From Allantophomopsis cytisporea (lineage: Eukaryota > Ascomycota > Leotiomycetes > Phacidiales > Phacidiaceae): DNA of 64,000 bases. Below are positions 11,653 through 22,356 of the stretch, one piece after another; positions within the stretch are counted from its first letter, which is position 1, and the number at the start of each line of letters is the position of its first letter. The notes beneath the pieces were generated by a model. That model saw only the letters and a program-made list of their open reading frames with translations, was not told the origin of the DNA and searched no databases. Where the stretch lies: positions 1,550,001-1,614,000 of the forward strand of contig CP103032.1 of the NCBI GenBank assembly GCA_024752435.1. Direction: 5' to 3'. A program made the position numbers and the translations under genes.

Positions 11653-12637
11653 TCAGAACTTGACAAGACTGGAGTCCTCAACAATATCGCCGATCTTGTC
11701 ATAGCCTCCTGGAGTTGGAGCACGCTGACGCTCACGATTAAGATCCTCAGCAGAGAGCATGCGGAACTCTTCGACAGTAAGACCCATCATCGCAGCCTCC
11801 GAGCGTTCCTCGGCGAAGATCTGATCACTGGAAGAGATCCCTTGCATCTGATCAGCGAAGTCTTCTTGCTCCATTGGAGGGGTCAAAGGGAGAGAGGCGA
11901 ACTCCTCAGACTCAGGCTCTGGCTTCGGTGACTCTTCCTTCTTAGACTTCTTTGGAATCTTACGACCTCCAGCAGATGCCTTGACTGGCGTGTTGCGCTT
12001 GCCAACTTTTTTCTTTGGTGGTGCTCGCTTCTTGGGAGTAGCTGGGACTTGGCTATCGGCCTCGCCACTGTCACAACCTCCAGCAGCACCGTTTGTAGCC
12101 GTGGCGTCATCACCAGAAATCTGACCACTTGAACCACCACTACCAAGTTTCTTCTCAACGAGAGTTTTAAAGGCAGCCTTTGCATGATAGCCGTGCTTGA
12201 TATTCATCTTCGTGGCGACATTGTTAAAATTGACCTGAAAGAGACATGAGAATCAGAAACATGAGGAATATGGAGTGTTGTGAATGTTCTTACACCCGAG
12301 GTATCGTTCATCTCTTGGAAAGCTGCGATAACTAAGTTCTTCTGCGACTCAGATAAAGTGGTAGTAACTCCACTAGCCAGCTTCTTCTCGCAGAGCGACT
12401 TAAATCCGGCCTTGGCATGGTAGCCATGCTTGATGTTGATTCTGGTAGCTACATTATTCCAGTTGACCTTAAGTTGAATGGGAATTAGCGTTTTGATTTG
12501 AAAGCCTGGCTTTGAAGCTGTGGGAGCTACGGGAGTATTCCAAGAAACTAACGTACCTTGGCAGCGTCACTGCTGATCTCAGTGCAGATAGTGATGAGCA
12601 ACTGAACATCTCTTGGGGTGAGGGCAGATGAAGCCAT
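11653..12637 (-). CDS. Myb-like paralogue 3 with two tandem copies of the domain
   Basis: Predicted nuclear protein of 278 aa with exons 12637-12557, 12467-12294 and 12234-11653. It holds two Myb-like domains: copy 1 at about 8-62 (DVQLLITICTEI / VNWNNVATRI) and copy 2 at about 66-120 (QKNLVIAAFQEM / VNFNNVATKM). Each copy is interrupted by a phase-0 intron at the identical place before the V-N motif. Both share the motif NIKHGYHAKA followed by FK.L..KKL, so the protein arose by internal duplication including the intron. The tail is basic (PKKRAPPKKKVGKR, KKSKKEE), a probable nuclear localisation signal, with an acidic/Pro end. A 5'-UTR intron is likely at 12741-12653 (GTAAGG...TTCAG). The Met at 12637 is the first in frame before helix 1. 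Confidence 0.85.
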
Positions 12638-13499
12638 ATTGGTTGTTTGGATCTGAATTTGTTCAGTTGGCGATGCGAGATGAGACAAGAAGGTGAAATA
12701 ATTGTGAGTTCTCTATGAGAAGGAAATATAGCGTACCTTACGTCTGAGTCGACAGGAGATAGGACTGGAAACAAGGTTTTATGTAGTGAAAGCGATTGTT
12801 GGACGATCTATAGAGTCCTATGCGTGAAGAGTTTCGAGATTGTGAACAAGAGATTTTGAGATTGAGTGAATCGAGAAAGTTCTCGAGCTTTTTAAGAGAA
12901 TGCCTGAAATTTTATTGAGACTTGGGACGAAATTTGGAAGATTTATCACAACTCTGTTAATAGCTGACCAGGATTGTTGTGTTCATTGTCCTGCAGGTCT
13001 TTGTACCAACATCTGCATATCAGTTATCAGTTTCTGTTTATGCACGATCTTCGACCCTTGTCAGGAGCGAACTTTCAAGCCTTGACCTCGCATATGGTGA
13101 AGCAAACCCCGGAAACTCTCTCGGCGGAAGATATGCAGCAGAATATAGAAATGACTCACTTCCTTGTACTTCATATTGAATTGCGTTGTACTTGTAGTGT
13201 GTCGTGTAATCTACAGGGCTGTCATGGAATTGTTTGCACAGGTAAATCCGAATCAGTTCTAACTTCATTGATTTCACTGTGAGAGAAGACATGCAATTCA
13301 CTTTCACATTCACATCCGTAGACTAAAAAACGTTTGTCAAATCTGAATTTCTCTACCATCATCTCATAGACAGCGTACGAAACTTTGTATAATCGAGTGA
13401 CTACTCAAGTAGAACTCATCGAAACTAAATACCGCAATGGCTTATCGAAGCAAATACAACATCTTAAGCTGCACTGCATGAAGTAGACCCTTGGGATGC
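12638..13499. other. Spacer between Myb-like paralogues 3 and 4
   Basis: About 860 bp. It includes the probable 5'-UTR intron of paralogue 3 at its left end and the 3' flank of paralogue 4 at its right end. The short frames around 12900-13310 overlap on both strands and carry no motif. Confidence 0.4.
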
Positions 13500-14102
13500 T
13501 TAGACAGTGTCCTCAGCCTTGCCCGTCTTAGTTTCATCCTCGAAGATCTTGATCTCATCGTCATCGTTGTCTTCTCCCTTGACGGTGTCTACATTCTTGA
13601 GGAATTTCTTGATGCCACCGTTTTTCTTTGGGGTGCGAGGCTTCTTGACTCGGTCAGCGACAGCAGTCTTTGGTGACTTTGGTGCCTTGATTTCCTTCTC
13701 CTTGCCCTGGATTGTCTTGCCATTCAAGTTGCGAGCAACAAAAGCAAGTTTCAACTTCTTCTTGAGCTCGCTGAGCTTGTTGGAAACGGACTTTGGGTTC
13801 TTCTGACCACGAGCTTGGGCAACCGCGGCAACATCGACCTTTGACAGTCAGCATGGTTTGTTTTTCTGGTGAAATATGTTCGATTTGGATAGATATGGGT
13901 GTTTGAACACGTGGTACACATGATCAGCTATTGTAGATGTGAAACTTACTTCGATATTTCCAACTGAGTGAGTGAGACAATCGACGAGGAACTTCTGCTC
14001 ATCAGCAGTGAGGTTTGGGACCTGGTCAATTGTACCATCATCAGACTTTCCAGCCTCAGTAGTGGCATTGATGTGAGGTGGGATTGGTTCAGCGTCCGAC
14101 AT
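13500..14102 (-). CDS. Myb-like paralogue 4, short form
   Basis: Predicted nuclear protein of 163 aa. Exons are 14102-13950 and 13838-13500, joined by a phase-0 intron at the family position, between NIE and VDVAAVA. Helix 1 is DEQKFLVDCLTH and the recognition-like part is PKSVSNKLSELKKKL. The usual Trp of helix 2 is replaced (VDVAAV). An N-terminal extension of about 30 residues is rich in Pro, Thr and Asp. The C-terminal half is Lys-rich (KKPRTPKKNGGIKKF), then acidic (GEDNDDDEIKIFED). A 5'-UTR intron is likely at 14232-14108 (GTATGT...TTCAG), ending six bases before the ATG. Same strand and layout as its neighbours. Confidence 0.82.
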
Positions 14103-15630
14103 TTTGACTGAATGTAAGACTTTTATAGATTGGTTGCTAGAGCATGTTGTCAACAAACAAGACTTTGATCAAAATGGCGAAAAGCGCCAGTAAGAAGTAG
14201 AATCTAGTCGTTATACTTAGAGTCTTACATACTTGAATGGTAAGCACGTAGCGGTACGTGAAGGAAGGTTGTGAAGCGATGTGTTGTTGTGATACTTGAA
14301 ATGCGCGTCGCGTATGGGGGATGAAAAGGGGACGCGTCTCGCGTTGGGAGGTATTTATACCCTTCAGGTGCGCACAAAACTTTTCGAAAATGAGAATGCA
14401 AACGAACCAAACGATGCAAACGCAATACCAGAATTCCATTCAACGTGCGGGTCATCAAAGCACACACTGCAATCTACGAGGCATTCAGTATCAGGATAAG
14501 CATGGAGGGCTCTCTTTATCATGAGAATCTGCACCACTTCGTCACACTTCTACATAAGCACTTACTGATTTTTCCGATACAGACAGAAACTGTCCAAGCG
14601 TTGTCAGTTCCTGGAGCTTAGAATACCTTTATGTTGAAAGACTATACGCATATTGTACAACAGCTTTGTCTTCGTGCTTCAAGTATTGTAACTTTACTTC
14701 CATGATTGGAATGAGAAATGTACTTCAGTCTGGAAGATATGTCCAAACTCTCTTCCGAACGACAGTTTCAATACATCCGGCTTCTCCGAGAGATTTTGGA
14801 TTATGCTGCAGATCTTGTGTGGCAGCTTCCAAAGTATCATGCAGATCCTTTCAGAAAGCACTTGCAGCTTCATGCTGTGGGTCCTGCGGTGCATTCTGTT
14901 TACACGAGTTTCTTATCTGATGCAGAAAGCTGTATTGGCTAAAAGCAAGATAGGAAATATGCAAGATAACGATGGTGCGTAAGCTATCATCTTCATAAAT
15001 CGTCCGGGCCGTATCTTTAGTTGGAGGGAGAAGCAAGAGCGATCCGACATTCTCACCAAGTGACGGTCAACGATCCAAGAGACGAAGGATGCTGGGTATT
15101 GACATCGACCTGATAGTAACAATATAACAAAAACAAACATTGAGGTTTATTTCTTTCTTTCTGGAAATGATCAAGTTCACATTCTAGAATGTTTAGGATG
15201 ACGAGGCTACATCCCTGTACAAGCACATTAAACAAGTTCACAGTATCAGAGACTTAAGGTTCCATGAGTAGATTCATCGCTATGCTGACAGATTAGTCTT
15301 CGAAGAAGCTGATCTAGGAATCCGATTCATACGCAAGATGAAAGAAGCACAGAGCTCCAATCAATAGAGAGAAAGAAAAGAAACCCCCAGGAAGTAAGAG
15401 GCGAAAACACAATGCATCGAGCCACCCTAGAATTCAAGAACTTGTCCTATCTCGACGATAGAGCTCAGACAGAAAAGTCCGTTCGGCACAGAGTGGATAA
15501 ACGAAGAGATTCCATCAGCTAAAGTCAAGAAACAGGTGCTCCGAGATCGTCGACTGAGATCTGTAAGTGAATATCAGAATTGAGTCCGTTTTGGAAGCTT
15601 GAACGAACTCACTAGCGACAGTTGATAAGT
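14103..15630. other. Spacer between Myb-like paralogues 4 and 5
   Basis: About 1.5 kb. The left end holds the 5'-UTR intron and promoter of paralogue 4. The rest contains only short frames on both strands (60-100 codons) without motifs. No repeat or RNA gene was seen. Confidence 0.4.
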
Positions 15631-16479
15631 TTAGGTGGTATTGGCATCATGGTAGTCCTCATCATCGGTCTCGGGCTTGATGAGATAGTTTGGATCACCT
15701 GCTGAGTTTTCGGTAAGATCAGCGGCACCATCCTCGCCACTATCTTCCTCATACTTCATACGGACACCACGAGTAGCCATTTTGCCTGGCGACTCATCAC
15801 CATCCGACTGCTCCGTCTTGGCGAGAGCGAAGGCAGCGGCGAGGTTGCGGCGAACTGGAGTGTCGTTGAGGACATTCTTCTTACGTCCACCACCACCACT
15901 CTTGGTGATCTTGCTCGGAGTGGTCTTGGTACCCGAGCCAACAGTAGTCTTCTTTCGGCCGCCTGGGGTATCGGTATTGCCGGTGATACCACCGCCGAGA
16001 CCAAGCTTCTCTCTCTTGAGTCTACCGAAGGTGACTGTGATAGAGGCCTTGTTTTTGTAAGGGCATCCCTCCTCGTTGACAACGGCATCCCAGTCCACCT
16101 ATTAAGCGCATGTTAGATGAAATCAAACGCGGATGGGGGAACTCTGAGTGCCAACAAAGCGATACAACATTGAGAGCGAATGACGAAAGCAGGACAGCGA
16201 CAGTCGGAAACATCTCCGCGATTGCGTCAAAAAATGGCGGTACCAGCTCGGAAGCAACACTGAGGTTCAGGTGATACACTGGGATCGAGACGTCACGACA
16301 ACAAGATCGTTGTTATCTTGGCAATGGAGGAACATGGAACTCTATCTGAGCAAGAAGTGATAACTTACCTCGAACTTGCCCTTGAGATTCTTGAAGGCTG
16401 CAACAAGCAACCAGCGCTCATTCTCGGTCAACTGGGCTCCGCTACTGGGAGTGGGGTTACCAATAATTGGAGCAGACAT
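15631..16479 (-). CDS. Myb-like paralogue 5
   Basis: Predicted nuclear protein of 192 aa. Exons are 16479-16369 and 16098-15631, with a 269-bp phase-0 intron at the family position, between KFE and VDWDAVV. Helix 1 is ERWLLVAAFKNL and helix 2 keeps the Trp (DWDAVV). The third helix is less typical (ITVTFGRLKREKL). The domain is followed by a Gly/Thr/Lys-rich linker (SGGGGRKKN) and an acidic C-terminus. A 5'-UTR intron is likely at 16543-16481 (GTAAGT...CTGACTTCAACAG), ending one base before the ATG, and another may lie at 16716-16596. Same strand as paralogues 1-4 and 6. Confidence 0.83.
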
Positions 16480-17682
16480 TCTGTTGAAGTCAGCGACGGA
16501 ATGCAAATGACAGAATGGAAGGTATGAGAATCACGAAACTTACTTCAAAATGGTTGTGCAAGTTGGGTACTGTTTAGTTTCTTGAAATTGTTGACCTATT
16601 TGCAAAGATTAGTAGGGATTTGTTGAAATTATTACGCGTGCTTTGAAAGAAAGATCGCATTAGAACGAAAAGGTGCAGTGGCAGCGGCATTGTAATGGAC
16701 AATGAAGGTCACTTACCTTAGATAGATATCGGAAGATGAAGGGTAGTGGTTGAGAGTTGGCACGAGGGATGATTCGAGGGATGTTTGACTGTGAATCGAG
16801 TGCGAGCTATGAAGTCCAAGTATTTGATGTGTCCGGGAGATTGTTTACCGGATTAGTTCGGGAAAGTTCAAGGGTATTTATAGGCTGGCTAAAGAGCTGA
16901 TCGTTGCCTGACAGTGTTCAGGTTGGTTTCGACGCGGAAATATCGACATTGTGGAGCAAGACTAGCGGGCTTTGCACATTTAACAATGATAGTCAATTTG
17001 TAGATCACAGAAAGAAGTGATAGCCTACTATACATGCAGGTCAGATATTGCGTTTAGCGGGATTACATCACGGCAACAAGATAATGTCAAGTGTTATCAA
17101 GTCTTCAGCAGAAAGAAACAGCAGCTTCATCGAAATTCGATCGGATTTCTCGTACTTTTCTCGTAATTCGATCGGCTTTGACAATCTTACAGGGTCTTTC
17201 TATGAAAGTACGGTGATTTGAGTTTCGTAGTCAACCTAGCACCTGCAGATTTGTGACAAGACTTTGACATTGGTATGCATGTATTTCGCTCTTCCATCTA
17301 CAAGTAGCATCGGGCATATATCTGATATTTGATTTCAAGTGCTTTCAAGTTCCCATGCATCATGCATATCACGACATCTATGCAATTGAAGTTCTCACCC
17401 TAGTCAAAACATCTTCCATATCATTCCAGCATCTTAGTTCCCTGAGTCTACGCATTCGGTGTCTAATGAACGATTTGGGTTTGTCAGGTCCTCGCCCTCC
17501 TTCAAACCCACAATACAGCCACCGCAAAAACAAATCTGTTCTTCTGAGTGCAAACTAACTGGTGAAAGATAGAAATCCCCCATCTTGTCAGTCTTGAAGA
17601 TATCTGAGTAGCTGCTACTCTCAAATTCTATCAGCAACAAAGATCCATAATCAGAGATGAAAAGATACATAGGAACACGATC
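16480..17682. other. Spacer between Myb-like paralogues 5 and 6
   Basis: About 1.2 kb. The first 400 bp are the 5' leader of paralogue 5 with one or two likely UTR introns. The remainder is AT-rich, including a small direct repeat TCTCGTA(C/A)TT around 17148-17170. No gene was found. Confidence 0.4.
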
Positions 17683-18391
17683 TTACACGACCCTTTCATA
17701 CTCTTCTTCCCATTTGGGCTCCTGTTTGATAGCGACATCATTATTCTCCCTACCCTCATACATATTCATGAGCTTGTTGAATTCGATCTCACCACTGTCT
17801 TCCATTACTCGTGGGAGACACCTATGAGGAGACTGATCGGGTGGTTGAAGGGTACCCAAAAGAGGGAAAATAGGTAATGTGTTCGGGGATATGTACTGAG
17901 ACCCAGGATCAAACCTGTCGTGGGTGATTTGTAATGGATCGTATTTTGGAAGATGATCATCCACACTTTCCATCTTGAGGAGGGGCTGGGCTGGTGACAA
18001 TGGTGGTGTGAGCTCTAACTCATTAATGTAAGAGATTGGAGTTTCTGGAAGTTCTGACTCTCTCTTCGTACCGTTCTCGAGCTTTGCAACCTTTGAGGAC
18101 TTGCCAGTCGACTTCCGACGCTTGTTCACGCCTATAGAAGCTCGTTCTCGTCGTGGCGTAGGAATATGACCATTGAAAGATTTCTTAAGTCGCGAGTACC
18201 GCATTCGTGCCGCGTGGCCATTTGTGATGCCATGACGTTGTGCCACCTTATCCCAATCAACCTGGGAGGGTGTCAGACTCACAGTCGAATTCCTCATGAA
18301 GGGATGTGAGGTATGGTGGGAGACATACGTTCCTGAGGTCAAGCTGATCCAGTATGATCATTATAAAATTGATAGTTGTTTCGGACGGCAT
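17683..18391 (-). CDS. Myb-like paralogue 6
   Basis: Predicted nuclear protein of 213 aa. Exons are 18391-18329 and 18261-17683, joined by a phase-0 intron at the family position, between LRN and VDWDKVA. Exon 1 is only 21 codons and gives a short helix 1 (NFIMIILDQL). Exon 2 begins with VDWDKVAQRHGITNGHAA, followed by the recognition-like RMRYSRLKKSF. The tail has a basic segment (RRERASIGVNKRRKSTGK), a Pro-rich middle and an acidic end. Reading through the intron would add 27 residues with no family similarity, so splicing is preferred. The frame stops at a TAA inside a GTAAGA sequence at about 17685, so a further 3' exon cannot be excluded. Confidence 0.8.
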
Positions 18392-19846
18392 TTTGAGATT
18401 TGCAGCCACTTTGAAGAAATCAAGAGAGCCGGAGAACCAGATGCAAGATGAAACAGCTTCTTGGAGCCAGAAAAGAGTTCACAGAATTTTGGAAGATGAA
18501 GATTCAGAGCACAGCTTTGAAGGAGAGCTCCAGGGGCACAGTTCTTAATATGTGAAGTACTGTTAAGGAACTATCAAAATAAGGATTAGAAACTTTGATA
18601 GATAACTTCACACTCCCCATGTTGATATCCGCCATGCTTCTTGGACGTGGCATTACATATTCTGAACAAAGAGTAAATGACTGCTTGCAGGGCAGTTACC
18701 ACTAGGATCTCTTCGAGAACAATGCCGCCATCAAGGGGAAGAAGCAACAAAACCATAGTGTCTTCTATCAGCCTTCAGGAGACAAGACTTTGCACATCAT
18801 GAGAAGACTGGGGTAGCATCAGAATATCAGTAGATTCAGCGGATAGAAAGATCCTTTCAGGTAGAAAATAGATAAGCCTCAGGATTTTGAAAGAAGATCG
18901 GCGGAATATGACTCATAGAAAAAGTTAAAAGTGACATGTCACTAGGTATGAGTTTATATCAGACTTTTTCCTGACAACAAATGAGTAGAAAAGGTGTTTG
19001 ATGTTTGCTTTGATGTATATGAGCCGCTCCGCAGATAGCCCATGTTGTGATTATGCAGTCTCGCATGAAAGGGACATAGAACCCTGCAACTGCTAAAAGT
19101 TGCTACCGAGTTGTCGGAACCCAAGAACAGCAAAGACACCTGCGGAGGCTTTGATATACCAGAAAGATCAGATTGCCTGTTAGTCTTTAATTTTTGAGCT
19201 GCCTTTGCAGATGAACAGGTGTGGCTTAACTTCATACTATGAAGACCAAAGTGCAGATATGTTTTTTCACGGAGATTATTTTTGATGACGTCTGAGCTTT
19301 GAAGATTGCATTCATCACCCATCATATAGAATTGTAGCTCACATTTTGTTCTGTCCAAGAGTTCGGCGAAGCTGGAGTTCTATTTCTTGTTGGAATTCCA
19401 GAAACGAAAGTTCCAAGAGCAATCAAGTTAATCATCATATATGCTGCTGGCGGCAACGATATACATTCAATTAGTTACACCCCATGACTAGCAGGTACAA
19501 AAATAGAGAACACATCTAAAGTAGGTACTACCATTCAATATACAAGGGAATCAATACTGCAAGTGATAAGTGTTCATAGGACGTGATTTCGAAGTAGGTA
19601 GTAGGACAATCAAGACACTTTGAGTAAGTACGCTCATACCTAGGTATTCTAAGAATCGCCCGCAGGCTTTCTCACTTAAGTCTCTCCATATAAGCTTCTA
19701 CTAATCCTGATCTTCACAGATCGGTTCAGTTCATTTCCACGCGTCTCTTCGCAACTGTCACAATCTTCGGTTATCTACAACCACTTCTTATATTCATCAG
19801 ACTCGTCATCTTCCTTTACCGCAAAACTTCTCAGACAACAGTCAAA
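18392..19846. other. Spacer between Myb-like paralogues 6 (minus) and 7 (plus)
   Basis: About 1.45 kb between two divergently transcribed paralogues, so it must contain both promoters. A 134-codon minus-strand frame at 18954-19358 has no recognisable domain and was not called. The stretch before 19847 is pyrimidine-rich (TCTTCC, CTTCTTATATTC), typical of a fungal 5' leader. Confidence 0.4.
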
Positions 19847-20842
19847 ATGTCCAAGCAGTGGGATCAAACCAAGCAGTTTAACCTGTTCTTGACCATTTTG
19901 GAGGTCCAGGATGTCCGCGTCGTCAAATGGGATGACATCGCTGAGAAGATGACTGCAAAGGGTTATCCAGTTTCCAAGGAGGCCTGCAGGTATGTACACA
20001 TCTCAATTTCAATCTGCCTCATCCCATTGCTATTTCGGTTCAGAGATACACTGTCACGACAGTGCTCATTCTTGAGCAAGTCTGCATATCTCGTTGTTAT
20101 CATCTGGAAATTCACTTCATCAGGATCTCATCATAAATCACAAAGCCGAGATGACAGAAGGCGTTTTCAATCATGGTGAACGACCTGAAAGCTCAGGTGT
20201 TTCTCTCTCTCTCTCTCTCTCTTTTTTCTCTGGTTCAGAGTTGCTGAAGTCCTGAGAGTCTCATTCCTGAGATATGGGCATTTCAATCAGCTATTGATCA
20301 CAGAGAACGACCAAGTCATTTACGCATGCCTCAATCACGAGATAAATAGGCTAAACTGCGGAAACACTCTTCGGTGACTAGGAATTCACTGAGTGTGAAT
20401 ATCTTCTATGCTGATACTTCTCTGCGACAAGAAATTCACCAGTTTTATGGCAATGATAAATGACAACTAACATGTTGCAGACAGCATTTTCAGAAGCTCA
20501 AGCGTGAGACCAAGGAGACAACTGCAAACCCAGGCACTCCAGGCTCCACCGGCAAGCGCAAGCGAACCAAGAATGTCGAAGCCGATGGTGGTGATGATGC
20601 TGAATTTCTTCACACCCCTTCCAAGATGAAGAGAGAGACCAAGAAGGAGAGCAAGAAGGAGGAGGAAGAGTCATTTGACTGGGACGGCTTCAAGGATAAG
20701 AACAACCCAATCAAAATCGAGGATGACGAGACCGATGATGATGAGGTCTTCGATCTTGAACACCCGTAAGTGTCATTTGCTTTCAAGTCACTTGACTTTT
20801 ACAGTATCATGACTGACCCTACTTCCCAGGGACATCAACTAG
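19847..20842 (+). CDS. Myb-like paralogue 7, opposite orientation
   Basis: Predicted nuclear protein of 146 aa. Exons are 19847-19989, 20481-20765 and 20830-20842. The domain occupies about residues 6-62: helix 1 FNLFLTILEV, helix 2 with Trp (VVKWDDIAEKM), the turn GYPVSKEA, and the third helix QHFQKLKRE. It lacks the family's phase-0 intron before helix 2 but has a long (491-bp) phase-2 intron just before the third helix, within one codon of the second intron of paralogue 2. That intron contains a (TC)10 tract. The tail is basic (GKRKRTKN, KKESKKEE), then strongly acidic (EDDETDDDEVFD). The last exon encodes only the end of the protein (D-I-N after a split Pro). If it is unspliced, the protein ends four residues earlier. 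Confidence 0.82.
20202..20221. repeat. (TC)10 microsatellite
   Basis: Ten uninterrupted TC units inside the first intron of Myb-like paralogue 7, followed by a short T-run. Confidence 0.9.
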
Positions 20843-22356
20843 GCACGACTATCGTATCAAGTCATCCTTGGTCCCAGCTAGTGCTAGTCTGATGGCTGCC
20901 TCATGAATGCAAAAGATGGTTTTCGGTGGATTTCTCTTTTTCTCTTTTCAGAGTACGTATATCTCAGACATGAGATGACTACTATGGTGATATCTGGGTG
21001 GGGGATTCTTTCTGCTCAATGGGGCGGCATTCGTATTTCGGTTGGAAATAAGGTAGAAACATCACTGGGGTATCAGCTCTGGTTACTATAGCAAATCAAA
21101 TCCAACTTGCTCTCGAACAACATCTGGTAGTGAATAGTATGTTCAGGATGCTCTGCTCGGCATCTAAGTATGCCTCTAATCTTTGGGAATCTATGCATCA
21201 ATAGCTCTTCGTCATCTCGATTGTGGCCCATTTTACCATTTAACTGGCAGAGTAAGAGTTTCAGCTGCAATGCATCTACACTGATTCGGTCAAGAGAGGC
21301 CACAGACTTCTTCATATGAAGTGGGGGTACCTTCGTCGACGGAGCGACGGAAAAGGGGATATGTACATACTAGGTAGCGTATTGTTACACATGACTTGGA
21401 GGGAAGACGCGTTTGCATGGCAGGGAGGTAAATTCCGGAATCACCGATCAGATCCGATCAGAATGATTGAGGTTCCTGTCTTCATTGAACATTCGATCCA
21501 ACAGTCCGTCACGACATACGCATATGCATGGGCATCACACCTTATCGCGAAAATTCAAGGAGAGGAAGGGCGGGGAACACCGCCTCTGCTTCTCGGACCT
21601 GCTGACAAGGATGGAAACCCGGGCTCAATAGAGAAAGACGCAGCTGCAACAGTCTCGATGAGACTCAATGTACGACGTTCGATATCATAGCCACTCGGAT
21701 TAGGTTCCTACAGGCTGCACCACAAGCTATCTTGAGAAATGTCGTTTGTCGAGCCAACGGCTTTATGCAACAATGATATCACATGTTGCATGGGAGATAA
21801 AGTATCAGGAATATTAAATGCAGCAAGATGCAAGCTCTTCGAGTCTGCACCAATCTGTCGTTCAGACGCGTTGTTGAACCTCGCGTGGGGCAGAAGGTTG
21901 AGGGCATCCGCGTAAAGTACTTGCATCAATGTAGGTGACATGTCAGATTTATCTTATGTAGGACAAAGGGGGAAACAGGGATGAGATGATTGAGAAAAGC
22001 AAAGGCTGGATTCAGCGCCACATGGCTCTGCTCTATTCTCTGTTTCAATGACTGAGCGCCCTGATGGTGTGATAGGTAAGAAATGAGAGTTCGTGTTGTC
22101 CGATCTGACTGACCGTATGTATCTGAGGTCTAAATCACGTGCATTGAGATGGGGGTATCATATCACGTGAATAAGTTTATATCTATGAACTTTATATCTA
22201 TCGATGCTAGTCATCGCTCCTTAGATGCCGCAAAAATGATAAAATTGAAAATGCAACTGATCCAAAATCTAGACCAGCCAGAAAGTGCTCCAAAGAATGA
22301 CAATTTATCTGAGCAAACATGAGAGCAAGAGTTGAACACACCAATGATTAGGACCG
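20843..22356. other. Spacer between the Myb-like array and the amidoligase gene
   Basis: About 1.5 kb. A 124-codon plus-strand frame at 21316-21690 has no recognisable domain and no clear promoter or splice context, so I left it uncalled. The rest is AT-rich with no repeats noticed. Confidence 0.35.

Noticed and set aside
18954..19358. 134-codon minus-strand frame
   Set aside because: No recognisable motif and located in the promoter space of paralogues 6 and 7.
21316..21690. 124-codon plus-strand frame
   Set aside because: No domain or splice context; could be chance in a 1.5-kb spacer.
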